A DNA stretch of 64,000 bases from Petrolisthes cinctipes (Eukaryota > Arthropoda > Malacostraca > Decapoda > Porcellanidae), in assembly GCA_033782935.1 (NCBI GenBank), contig JAWQEG010001385.1:186001-250000 (forward strand), written 5' to 3'. The notes beneath the pieces were generated by a model. The model was given only the letters and a program-made list of their open reading frames with translations, had not been told where the DNA came from and did no database searches. How positions within the stretch are numbered: position 1 is the stretch's first letter; the number at the start of each line of letters is the position of its first letter. The translations under genes and the position numbers were made by a program. Shown here one piece after another: positions 1-7,745 of the stretch.

Positions 1-105
1 ACCCTTCCCTAAAGTATTGGGTGTTTATTGAAAGAATAACAGTTTTGTAGCAGTGTTGCCAGATCCGGCTAGGTCTCAGTATTTTGCCCCGGTCATTTCC
101 CGGTA

Positions 106-262
106 GTTTGCCCATGTTAGGTCCCGGTAGTTTGCCCAGGTTAGGTCCTGGTAGTTTGCCCAGATTAGGTCCTGGTAGTTTGCCCAGGTTAGGTCCCAGT
201 AGTTTGCCCAGTTTAGGTCCTGGTAGTTTGCCCAGGTTAGGTCCCTGTAGTCTGATGCGGTC
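106..262 (+). repeat. 24-bp TTAGG-like minisatellite (block A copy 1)
   Basis: Tandem 24-bp unit containing AGGTTAGGTCCCGGTAGTTT and ending GCCC, with CCTGG/CCCAG variants. Because 24 is a multiple of three it reads as an open frame encoding an eight-residue repeat GSLPRLGP; this is not evidence of a gene. A second short block lies at about 477-545. Related arrays are at 34215-34760, 39568-40105, 45380-45660 and 55441-55715. Confidence 0.9.
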
Positions 263-305
263 TAGGTTAGGTTAAGTCAGGTCAGGTAAGGTCAGGCTAA
301 TTTCA

Positions 306-349
306 AAATGCCCCATTTGAATATGCCCTATCTATGAAATGGGGCATTT
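306..349. repeat. 13-bp perfect inverted repeat (hairpin)
   Basis: AAATGCCCCATTT (306-318) and AAATGGGGCATTT (337-349) are exact reverse complements separated by 18 bases. The same hairpin recurs at 591-634 and in the other block A and D copies, for example near 34807, 45695 and 55780, the last two with small changes. Downstream, GGCATTT and AAATGCC form a second small stem. Confidence 0.85.
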
Positions 350-660
350 GCGGAGGAAATGCCATAGAAGAAAATAGGGTATTTATTGAAAGAATTACCG
401 TTTTGCAGCAGTGTTGCCAGATCCGGCTGAGTCCCAGTATTTTGCCCAAGTCATTTATTGTACTTTATCACGATTATTTCCCGGTAGTTTGCCCAGGTTA
501 GGTTCCGTTAGTCTGCCCAGGTTAGGTCCCGGTAGTCTGATGCGGTCTATGTTAGGTTAGGTCAGGTCAGGTAAGGTCAGGCTAATTTCAAAATGCCCCA
601 TTTGAATATGCCCTATCTTGGAAATGGGGCATTTGCAGAGGAAATGCCATAGAAGAAAAT

Positions 661-996
661 AGTCTTAGAATGGTCTAAATTGGTGGGTAATGAAGGTAGA
701 AATACCGTACTCAATAACGGTAATTCTTTCAATATTTACCGGTCTTAGAATGGTCTAAATAAGTGGGTAATGAAGGTAGAAAATAGTCTTAGAATGGTCT
801 AAATAAGTGGGTAATGAAGGTAGAAAATAGTCTTAGAATGGTCTAAATTAGTGGGTAATGAAGGTAGAAAATAGTCTTAGAATGGTCTAAATAAGTGGGT
901 AATGAAGGTAGAAAATAGTCTTAGAATGGTCTAAATTAGTAAGTAATGAAGGTAGAAAAACCGTACTCAATAACGGTAATTCTTTCAATATTTACC
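661..996. repeat. 44-bp minisatellite with two LINE 3'-end-like motifs
   Basis: Tandem 44-bp unit beginning AGTCTTAGAATGGTCTAAAT. Two 37-bp motifs (704-740 and 960-996) interrupt and end the array. Each holds two small stems, ACCGT/ACGGT and GGTAA/TTACC. The reverse complement of the same motif carries the final codons and stop of the LINE ORF2 remnants at 35541 and 40923. The array may therefore be the 3'-terminal repeat of that LINE family. Copies: 45766-46149 and 55842-56269. Confidence 0.8.
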
Positions 997-999
997 TAT

Positions 1000-1800
1000 T
1001 TTTCCTTTAATTATGGCCCCAAACTATCCTCCTACCTCTTTGTATGTATAGAAGGTCATTTAAGTGTTGAAATATAAAGTTACAAGTGATGGTATATTGT
1101 TGATGCTGAACCTGCTGCTTTATTATTATTATGGTCAATATTTGTGAATGTCAAATGAGCTCCTTCTTGTTATAATGTTATCATAAAACTATATATATAA
1201 TAAATATAATATATCTCTCTATATATAACTGTGAGTGAATTATTATAATGTCAACATCATATTTTTATATTTCATGTAAGGATATATTTCTATTAATAAT
1301 GTTAATATTATACACAGTCTCTACATTGACTTGTATTGTTTATCATCATCAGTGTTGCCAGATGCTGGGAAATTCGTCTGTTTTAGGGAATATTGAAGTC
1401 CACATAATAGGGACATTATATAAATATTGTTCATGAATAAACAGGGAAAGTTCTACCAGACCAAAAAATACCAAAAAGATCGTCAGTGATCAAGAGTAAA
1501 CAGAGAATTATGAAGGTAAAAAAGTGAAATTGTAAAGGTGGTGTTAGGGAAATGATGTCAAATAGATCTGGCAACACTAACCATGATGGCCGCCGTACCA
1601 CAGATCTATACACATAGAGTGATCGACCCTGTGTTATTAGATAGGGGAGGAGTGTCACCACAGGCGAGCGCTCTATTGTATAGATATTGTATAGCCTGGC
1701 TACTCCCTACAATCTTACACTAAAAACCTATTCTAATACATATAAATATATAATACCCGTAAATATCCTAAATAACAATACATATAAAATAGGGGTGTTA
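1000..1800. other. AT-rich spacer, no gene; possible short TIR element
   Basis: No convincing coding sequence. CAGTGTTGCCAG at 1350-1361 and CTGGCAACACT at 1568-1578 are inverted and could bound a roughly 230-bp MITE, but I see no clear 8-bp target duplication. CAGTGTTGCCAGAT also occurs alone at about 51 and 409. The segment is repeated almost exactly at 46150-46808 and 56270-57060. Confidence 0.5.
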
Positions 1801-1804
1801 CAGT

Positions 1805-2245
1805 ATTGGTTTGTAAGCACGCAAACGAAAGAATGTTAGCCTTATAAATGACTTATGGGTGAATTATTTAATTAATTTGTTAAGTAAACTATACAGTGAT
1901 CATCATTATCTAACTGTTGGATAGATTTTGTGAATGTGGATACTCAGCTTTTGGGAAATAATGAAGCCTTACAAGTGTGGTTGGTTGGGAAACTAACAAA
2001 CCAATACCACTGTGGAATCAACCCTAAAATAATGAAGCCTTACAAGTGTGGTTGGTTGGGAAGCTAACAAACAAATACCACTGTGGAATCAACCCTAAAA
2101 TAATGAAGCCTTACAAGTGTGGTTGGTTGGGAAGCTAACAAACCAATACCACTGTGGAATCAACCCTAAAATAATGAAGCCTTACAAGTGTGGTTGGTTG
2201 GGAAACTAACAAACCAATACCACTGTGGAATCGACCCTTAGTTCT
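1805..2245 (-). mobile_element. Non-autonomous TIR element (GATTCCACAGTGG family), reverse copy
   Basis: Reverse-orientation relative of the element at 5416-5863. The end at 2245 matches its TIR (CCACTGTGGAATC). The end near 1805 is damaged, keeping only GTATTGGTTTGT. Within it are four tandem units of about 71 bp (roughly 1960-2242), each running from AATAATGAAGCC through GTGGTTGGTTGGGAA to CCACTGTGGAATCAACCC. It has no coding capacity. Confidence 0.7.
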
Positions 2246-2299
2246 TGCCCTGAATACTGAAGAAAACCTATTATCATATACATACATCATCTTCTCTAA

Positions 2300-2463
2300 T
2301 TTTCATTGTCTATATATATATGTCTAGGTTTGTCTTACTTTCCATATCCTTCTTCCATTCTGTAGAGTCCCACGTTTCAACTTTTGCTTTTTTCTGGCTG
2401 GGAGATTTACTCTTTGCTGAAAATATAGATAAGGAAGAAGTGAAAATCATTATATACAATTTT

Positions 2464-2523
<60 letters not shown>

Positions 2524-2760
2524 CAACCACATAAAGAAAAACAAAACTCAACCACAAAATATTGTTGTTAATATCTCTTTCTGCCCATTGATAATTAATT
2601 TTGTGTACAGTAAGTAGCTTTGCTTTAAAAATTCTTGATTATTTCATACTAGAAGCTCCAATTTCCCCTCTGAAGGCGGCACATCCTGTACTCTTGTAAC
2701 CTCCAAGTATATTTCTATACACACCATTTTCTATACATTGCAATCTCTTTATTTCATTTT
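2300..2760 (-). pseudogene. LINE ORF2 remnant (thumb and C-terminal region)
   Basis: On the minus strand, 2745-2570 encodes the thumb-region signature FRGEIGASSMK preceded by ILGGYKSTGCAA. After a (GA)n tract, 2450-2310 encodes WKKDMESKTNLDIY, matching the WREEMESKTTLKIYRKWKKE stretch of the LINE remnants at 35800-36099. The sequence is interrupted by the (GA)n microsatellite at 2464-2518 and lacks the catalytic core. The homologous stretch in block A copy 3 (57796-58850) is joined directly to the palm region. By comparison with other ORF2 remnants in this window I place it in the PHD-ORF1 LINE family, a CR1/L2-like guess. Confidence 0.65.
2464..2518. repeat. (GA)n microsatellite
   Basis: Uninterrupted GA dinucleotides inside the LINE remnant. 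The homologous tract at about 57953-57990 is shorter. Confidence 0.95.
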
Positions 2761-2796
2761 TATATTTATAACATTATTTTAATTAAATCTGGACAG

Positions 2797-3690
2797 TATT
2801 GGGAGATGTGTTCAGAATAGGAGACTACGGTGGTTTGGTCACATTGAGAGAATGGACGAGAATGCTTGGGTTAGTAGATGTAGAGCAATTGATGTAGCAG
2901 GTTCAGTAGGTAGAGGAAGGCCAAAGAAAACATGGGGGGTTAGATTAGAGAGAAAGAGGAGTTAGTAAAGAGCTGGCCAGAGATAGGTTAGCTTGGAAGG
3001 CTGAGAGAAAGAGGAGTTAGTAAAGAGCTGGCCAGAGATAGGTTAGCTTGGAAGGCTGAGAGAAAGAGGAGTTAGTAAAGAGCTGGCCAGAGATAGGTTA
3101 GCTTGGAAGGCTGAGAGAAAGAGGAGTTAGTAAAGAGCTGGCCAGAGATAGGTTAGCTTGGAAGGCTGAGAGAAAGAGGAGTTAGTAAAGAGCTGGCCAG
3201 AGATAGGTTAGCTTGGAAGGCTGAGAGAAAGAGGAGTTAGTAAAGAGCTGGCCAGAGATAGGTTAGCTTGGAAGGCTGAGAGAAAGAGGAGTTAGTAAAG
3301 AGCTGGCCAGAGATAGGTTAGCTTGGAAGGCTGAGAGAAAGAGGAGTTAGTAAAGAGCTGGCCAGAGATAGGTTAGCTTGGAAGGCTGAGAGAAAGAGGA
3401 GTTAGTAAAGAGCTGGCCAGAGATAGGTTAGCTTGGAAGGCTGAGAGAAAGAGGAGTTAGTAAAGAGCTGGCCAGAGATAGGTTAGCTTGGAAGGCTGAG
3501 AGAAAGAGGAGTTAGTAAAGAGCTGGCCAGAGATAGGTTAGCTTGGAAGGCTGAGAGAAAGAGGAGTTAGTAAAGAGCTGGCCAGAGATAGGTTAGCTTG
3601 GAAGGCTATTTCTAAAAACCGTCCAACGCATGCCACCATGTAAGACGGACGTTAAACCCAATATGATGATGAATGATGATGATGATGATT
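2797..3690 (+). pseudogene. LINE ORF2 C-terminal remnant with internal tandem amplification
   Basis: The plus strand reads RRLRWFGHIERMDENAW, then GRGRPKKTW, then GVSKELARDRLAWKA and finally ISKNRPTHA followed by a stop. This is the usual C-terminal tail of a large class of LINE ORF2 proteins (WFGH.ERM, GRGRPKKTW, RD..W). Between KKTW and the final residues a 55-bp piece of this coding sequence is repeated twelve times. Since 55 is not a multiple of three, the frame is destroyed. A (GATGAT)-type tail follows at about 3665-3690, as expected for a LINE 3' end. The fragment is opposite in strand to the neighbouring LINE pieces and is absent from block A copy 3. Confidence 0.8.
2951..3607 (+). 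repeat. 55-bp minisatellite, 12 copies, made of LINE coding sequence
   Basis: Units begin AGAAAGAGGAGTTAG at 2951, 3006, 3061 and so on to 3556, with an exact 55-bp step and almost no divergence. The unit encodes GVSKELARDRLAWKA in one frame. Confidence 0.95.
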
Positions 3691-3829
3691 GCTCTAGTCC
3701 TCCTCCCAGATCTATTATTGTTGTATTTCCACTGTATATATTGACTACTGCTTCTATTGTATTATTTGAGGATGTATTTTAAACTCTTTCATTACTTCTA
3801 TTAAGGTGGTAATTCTTTTTTGTAACATT

Positions 3830-3882
3830 GCAGTGCCATGATTCCTCCAAAGTATGCCAGGAAATTGGAGGATTCAGTTGCT

Positions 3883-3946
<64 letters not shown>

Positions 3947-4090
3947 CTCTCTCTATCTATCTATCTATCTCTCTCTTTTGTTACATTGGAGTGCCTTGAT
4001 TCCTCCAAAGTATGCCAGGAAACAACAGGACCAGAAGAGCAAAAATAATGGTGTTCTGTTGTTGCTTGGAATAGTTTGGAGGATTCAGTT

Positions 4091-4126
<36 letters not shown>

Positions 4127-4180
4127 GCTTGGAATAGTTTGGAGGATTGAGTCAGTTGCTCCAGATTTACCAACACAAAA
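3830..4180. repeat. GGAGGAATC-family fragments with (CT)n and (CTAT)n tracts
   Basis: Fragments containing GATTCCTCCAAAGTATGCCAGG (split at about 3840 and 3999) and GGAGGATTCAGTTGCTC belong to the same family as the long-TIR element at 16373-17500. They flank a (CTAT)n tract at about 3897-3976 and a (CT)n tract at about 4091-4123. Confidence 0.7.
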
Positions 4181-4234
4181 CTAACTTCCCCCTTAAGGAT
4201 GTTCTTTTAACCGAGTCAAAGGATTTTCTAAAGT

Positions 4235-4645
4235 CTGCTATTACTGCTATTACTATTACTATTGCTATTACTATTGCTATTGCTATTACTGCTATTGCTA
4301 TTACTATTACTATTGCTATTACTATTGCTATTACTATTGCTATTACTATTACTATTGCTATTACTATTACTATTGCTATTACTATTACTATTGCTATTAC
4401 TATTGCTATTACTATTACTATTACTATTACTGCTATTACTATTACTATTGCTATTACTATTACTATTGCTATTACTATTGTTATTACTATTACTATTACT
4501 ATTGCTATAGCTATTACTATTACTATTACTATTGCTATTACTATTACTATTACTATTACTATTATTACTGCTATTACTATTACTATTACTATTACTATTG
4601 CTATTACTATTACTATTACTATTGCTATTACTATTACTATTAATG
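4235..4645. repeat. (ATTACT)/(ATTGCT)n microsatellite
   Basis: About 410 bp of three-base steps alternating ATT with ACT or GCT. All forward frames are open and read as Ile/Thr/Ala or poly-Leu; these are not proteins. Confidence 0.95.
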
Positions 4646-4744
4646 GCTTCCTCTTCTTTTTAAAACTTTTATCTATTCTACACAGTACTGTAATAATATA
4701 TATATATAAAAAAACCTCGATTCTTGAACCTTCAGTAAATCCTC

Positions 4745-5410
4745 CTTGAGTTTTTGTTTTTTTCTTCATTTCTTTTCAATTTTTTTTTTCTATTTCATCC
4801 TTGACCAACATCATAAATATCTTGTAGGAAACATTGGTTTTTGCAATAGGCCTCAGATCCTTTGCAGTGGGATTTTTATTTTTCTCAATCATTTTAATTA
4901 TGAAACTGTGTACAGAAAACCCTCATTGTACAGTACACTTGTATATTGGGTGTGTAATGAAACTGTGTACAGAAAACCCTCATTGTACAGTACACTTGTA
5001 TATTGGGTGTGTAATGTAACTGTGTACAGAAAACCCTCATTGTACAGTACACTTGTATATTGGGTGTGTAATGAAACTGTGTACAGAAAACCCTCATTGT
5101 ACAGTACACTTGTATATTGGGTGTGTAATGTAGTGTGTGTAATGAATCTTTCGACGCTGGACATAGGCTTCATCAAACCCGTTACCATGGCCCAGGTCAA
5201 CTGCTACTCACATACACACACGTCACGACTTTCATTTAATTTTTCAAACATTCTGTTAGTACTTTCATGCATTTCTTACTTTTCAATAATGCTTTATATA
5301 ATTATCTCAGGCTTTATTCCATCTGGCCCTGCAGCTTTTTTATTTTTCATTTTTCTAAGGCATTTTTCTATTCTTTCCTGAGTGATTACCGACTCATCCA
5401 TTGGTTCTAT
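4745..5410 (-). pseudogene. LINE reverse-transcriptase fragment split by a 57-bp minisatellite
   Basis: Minus strand, 5410 to about 5215, reads IEKCLRKMKNKKAAGPDGIKPE then YKALLKSKKC, the finger region of a LINE reverse transcriptase (K..GPDGI.PE). Between about 4905 and 4790 it resumes with KDLRPIA..NVSYKIFM, the next conserved block (DLRPI.L). The two blocks, nearly adjacent in intact enzymes, are separated by a 57-bp tandem array and a CA-rich patch. There is an in-frame stop after PEIII. The catalytic Asp motifs are absent. The fragment ends where the TIR element at 5416 begins. Confidence 0.75.
4902..5129. repeat. 57-bp minisatellite, four copies
   Basis: Unit starts GAAACTGTGTACAGAAAACC and ends near TATTGGGTGTGTAAT. 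Because 57 is a multiple of three it gives a false 19-residue protein repeat. Variant copies occur at about 6230-6480 and 58845-58975. Confidence 0.9.
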
Positions 5411-5415
5411 GGGTC

Positions 5416-5614
5416 GATTCCACAGTGGTATTGGTTTGTTAGCTTCCCAACCAACCACACTTGTAAGGCTTCATTATTTTAGGGTTGATTCCACAGTGGT
5501 ATTGGTTTGTTAGCTTCCCAACCAACCACACTTGTAAGGCTTCATTATTTTACAAAAGGTGAGTATCCACATTCACAAAATCTATCCAACAGTTAAATAA
5601 TAATAATAATAATG

Positions 5615-5654
<40 letters not shown>

Positions 5655-5863
5655 AAATAATACCAGTAATAATAATAATAGTATTGATAATAATAATAAT
5701 GATAATAATGATAATAATAATAACACCAGTAATAATAATAATAATAATAATCACTGTATAGTTTACTCACCAAATTCATTAAATAGTTCACCCATAAGTC
5801 ATTTACACGGCTAAGATTCTTTCGTTTGCGTGCTTACAAACCAATACCAACCACTGTGGAATC
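5416..5863 (+). mobile_element. Non-autonomous TIR element, most complete copy
   Basis: Left end GATTCCACAGTGG followed by TATTGGTTTGT (5416-5439). Right end ACAAACCAATACC, AA, CCACTGTGGAATC (5836-5863). These are inverted, differing by a four-base GGTT insertion. Inside are two units of the 71-bp repeat, a (AAT)n tract (about 5596-5752), and a segment matching 1850-1920 in inverse. No open frame. It abuts the LINE palm fragment that starts at 5866. I cannot define a target-site duplication. Confidence 0.7.
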
Positions 5864-5865
5864 AA

Positions 5866-6235
5866 CAATGTATCTTGCTTCTTCATCAGTATAGTAAAGT
5901 ATAAGTATTTTAAAGTTATCATTTCTGAATACAATTTGTTCATCTTGTAGTTTTCTGTATAATTAAATATGTCATCAGTAAAAATAAGTATTGTTGAACC
6001 ATTACATCCTTACGTACTCCATTTGTTATGTTAATAGTTGCCTGTTCTTCGTTCTTCAAATGTAAATGCGTTATGTCGTTATTATATATATCTGTGCTAC
6101 TGTAATTTTAATTTATTTATATTTATTTTCTGTTATTCATGAGTGCCTTTATCAAGTTTCCTCTGGTCAATTTAGTCAAAGTTTTTTTTAAAGTCTAATG
6201 ACGTTACTATTATTACAGTTAACTCTCATTTTACA
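5866..6235 (-). pseudogene. LINE reverse-transcriptase palm remnant (motifs A to C)
   Basis: Minus strand from about 6215 reads (S)LDFKK.FD.IDQRKL, the motif A block with its Asp. It continues to INITNGVRKDV, the motif B block (usually NGVRQGC), and then NDNFKILILYYTDEE, which sits where motif C (Y/F-ADD) is expected. Motif C is altered to TDE and motif B lacks the usual Gln-Gly-Cys. The TIR element at 5416-5863 abuts it just after motif C. The homologous stretch at 58585-58850 keeps motifs A and B but lacks motif C. Confidence 0.7.
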
Positions 6236-6480
6236 CTTGTATATTGGGTGTGTAATGTAATGTGTGTACAGAAAACCCTCATTGTACAGTACACTTGTAT
6301 ATTGGGTGTGTAATGTAATGAAACTGTGTACAGAAAACCCTCATTGTACAGTACACTTGTATATTGGGTGTGTAATGTAGTGTGTGTACAGAAAACCCTC
6401 ATTGTACAGTACACTTGTATATTGGGTGTGTAATGCAGTGTGTGTAATGAAACTGTGTACAGAAAACCCTCATTGTACAG
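6230..6480. repeat. 57-bp minisatellite, variant copies
   Basis: Four irregular copies of the ACTGTGTACAGAAAACCCTC unit with extra GTAATG insertions, adjoining the LINE palm remnant. (CT)n follows at about 6535-6568. Confidence 0.85.
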
Positions 6481-6529
6481 TTTCCCTCATTTCTACCTCC
6501 TTCCCTCTCCCCTCTCTCTTTCATTTTCC

Positions 6530-6567
<38 letters not shown>

Positions 6568-6571
<4 letters not shown>

Positions 6572-7160
6572 GAATAACATCATGTAATTTCCGTAGACTT
6601 AATTAATTCATCTTTTTCACCACGTTCCATCCACACACCACATCCAAAAATGTGGGTTTTGGGAATAGGTCAAAAATGTTGTCGAATCCCACATTTGACC
6701 TATGGGTGTGCAAGAATAGGTCATATGGGTGGGGTTGCCAGAAGGGGGGCTAAATTTTGTCCGTTTTCCTCTACGATGCACCGTTTTTGAGTTATGGCCA
6801 CTTTTTTGGAAATTTTTTTGAACCGATTTTTGACCATGAAGATCTATATGGATTTGGATGAAATTTGGAATGGAAGTACAGTTGGTAAATTGGGGGAGAC
6901 GGATTTTTTTATTTTTCCTCTACGATGCACCGTTTTTGAGTTATGGCCTCTTTTTTGGAAATTTTTTTGAACCGATTTTTGACCATGAAGATCTATATGG
7001 ATTTGGATGAAATTTGGAATGGAAGTACAGTTAGTAAATTGGGCTAGATAGATTTTTTCATTTTTTCTCTATGACCTTCTGTTCAAAAGTTATGTCAATT
7101 TTCGTGTCTCAAAAAACTGACCAAATTATAACAATGATAAAAATAATGTTCAAGGATTAA
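6568..7160 (+). repeat. Dispersed repeat B, copy 1
   Basis: Starts GGAATAACATCATG just after a (CT)n tract and ends CAAGGATTAATTAA. It contains two diverged tandem monomers of about 149 bp (GATGCACCGTTTTTGAGTTA to GAAGTACAGTTGGTAAATT) and a partial third. No coding capacity. Copies lie at 12541-13132 and 59056-59628. Every copy is followed by a G/C-rich foldback element inserted at TTAA. Confidence 0.85.
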
Positions 7161-7164
7161 TTAA

Positions 7165-7566
7165 GGGGGTGCGGCAATAGGGGGACAGGCTTGGGGGGAT
7201 TTGGGGGTGCAGGGGTGTTTGGGGGGTGCGGGAGTAGGGTGACAGGCTTGGAGTGTTAGGGGGGTGCGGCAATAGGGGGACAGGCTTGGGGGGTTTAGGT
7301 GGGTGCAGGGGGTTTTGGGGGGTGCGGGAGTAGGGAGACAGGCTTGGGGGGTTAGGGGGGTGCGGGAATAGGGGGACAGTCTTGGAGGGTTTAGGTGGGT
7401 GCGGGGGTGTTTGGGGGGTGCGGGAGTAGGGGGACAGGCTTAGGGGGGGGCGGTTAGGGGGGTGCGTGAATAGGGGACAAGCTTTCTACCCACCCGAATC
7501 CTGTCCCCCTACTCCCGCACCCCCGAATCCCCCCCCCCAAGCCTGTGCCCCTACTGCCGCACCCCC
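7165..7566. mobile_element. G/C-rich foldback element flanked by TTAA, copy 1
   Basis: TTAA (7161-7164) precedes GGGGGTGCGG, and CCGCACCCCC precedes TTAA (7567-7570), so the termini are inverted and TTAA-flanked. The left arm is a tandem G-rich repeat (GGTGCGGGAGTAGGGGGACAG, then GCTTGGGG). The right arm is the C-rich complement. They meet at a CTTTCTACCCACC centre. No open frame. Confidence 0.75.
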
Positions 7567-7589
7567 TTAATAGAGTTTGTGAATACGGA

Positions 7590-7745
7590 TACTCACCTTT
7601 TGGAAAATAATGAAGGCTTACAAGTATGGTTGGTTGGTTGGTTGGTTGGTTGGGAAGCTAACAAACCAATACCACTGTGGAATCAACCCATAAAGTTAGG
7701 AGTCGATTCCACAGTGGTATTGGTTTGTTAACTTCCCAACCACCC
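7590..7745. repeat. Inverted fragments of the GATTCCACAGTGG element
   Basis: A single forward unit (with expanded GGTTGGTTGG) ends in CCACTGTGGAATC near 7684. It is followed at once by an inverted end, GATTCCACAGTGG (about 7703-7715), then TATTGGTTTGT. The two ends are head to head about 20 bp apart. Confidence 0.7.

Noticed and set aside
84..275. GSLPRLGP repeat protein
   Set aside because: Translation of the 24-bp minisatellite. The same at 45312-45677 and 55373-55738.
661..996. CRISPR-like appearance of the 44-bp array
   Set aside because: Units are contiguous without unique spacers, and the DNA is clearly eukaryotic.
1248..1436. 62-residue frame conserved in three block A copies
   Set aside because: AT-rich, Ile/Tyr/Leu-biased, no domain. 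Conservation is explained by recent segmental duplication.
1350..1578. hAT-type MITE with CAGTGTTGCCAG ends
   Set aside because: The ends are inverted, but no 8-bp target duplication is visible and the motif occurs singly elsewhere, so it is mentioned only as a possibility.
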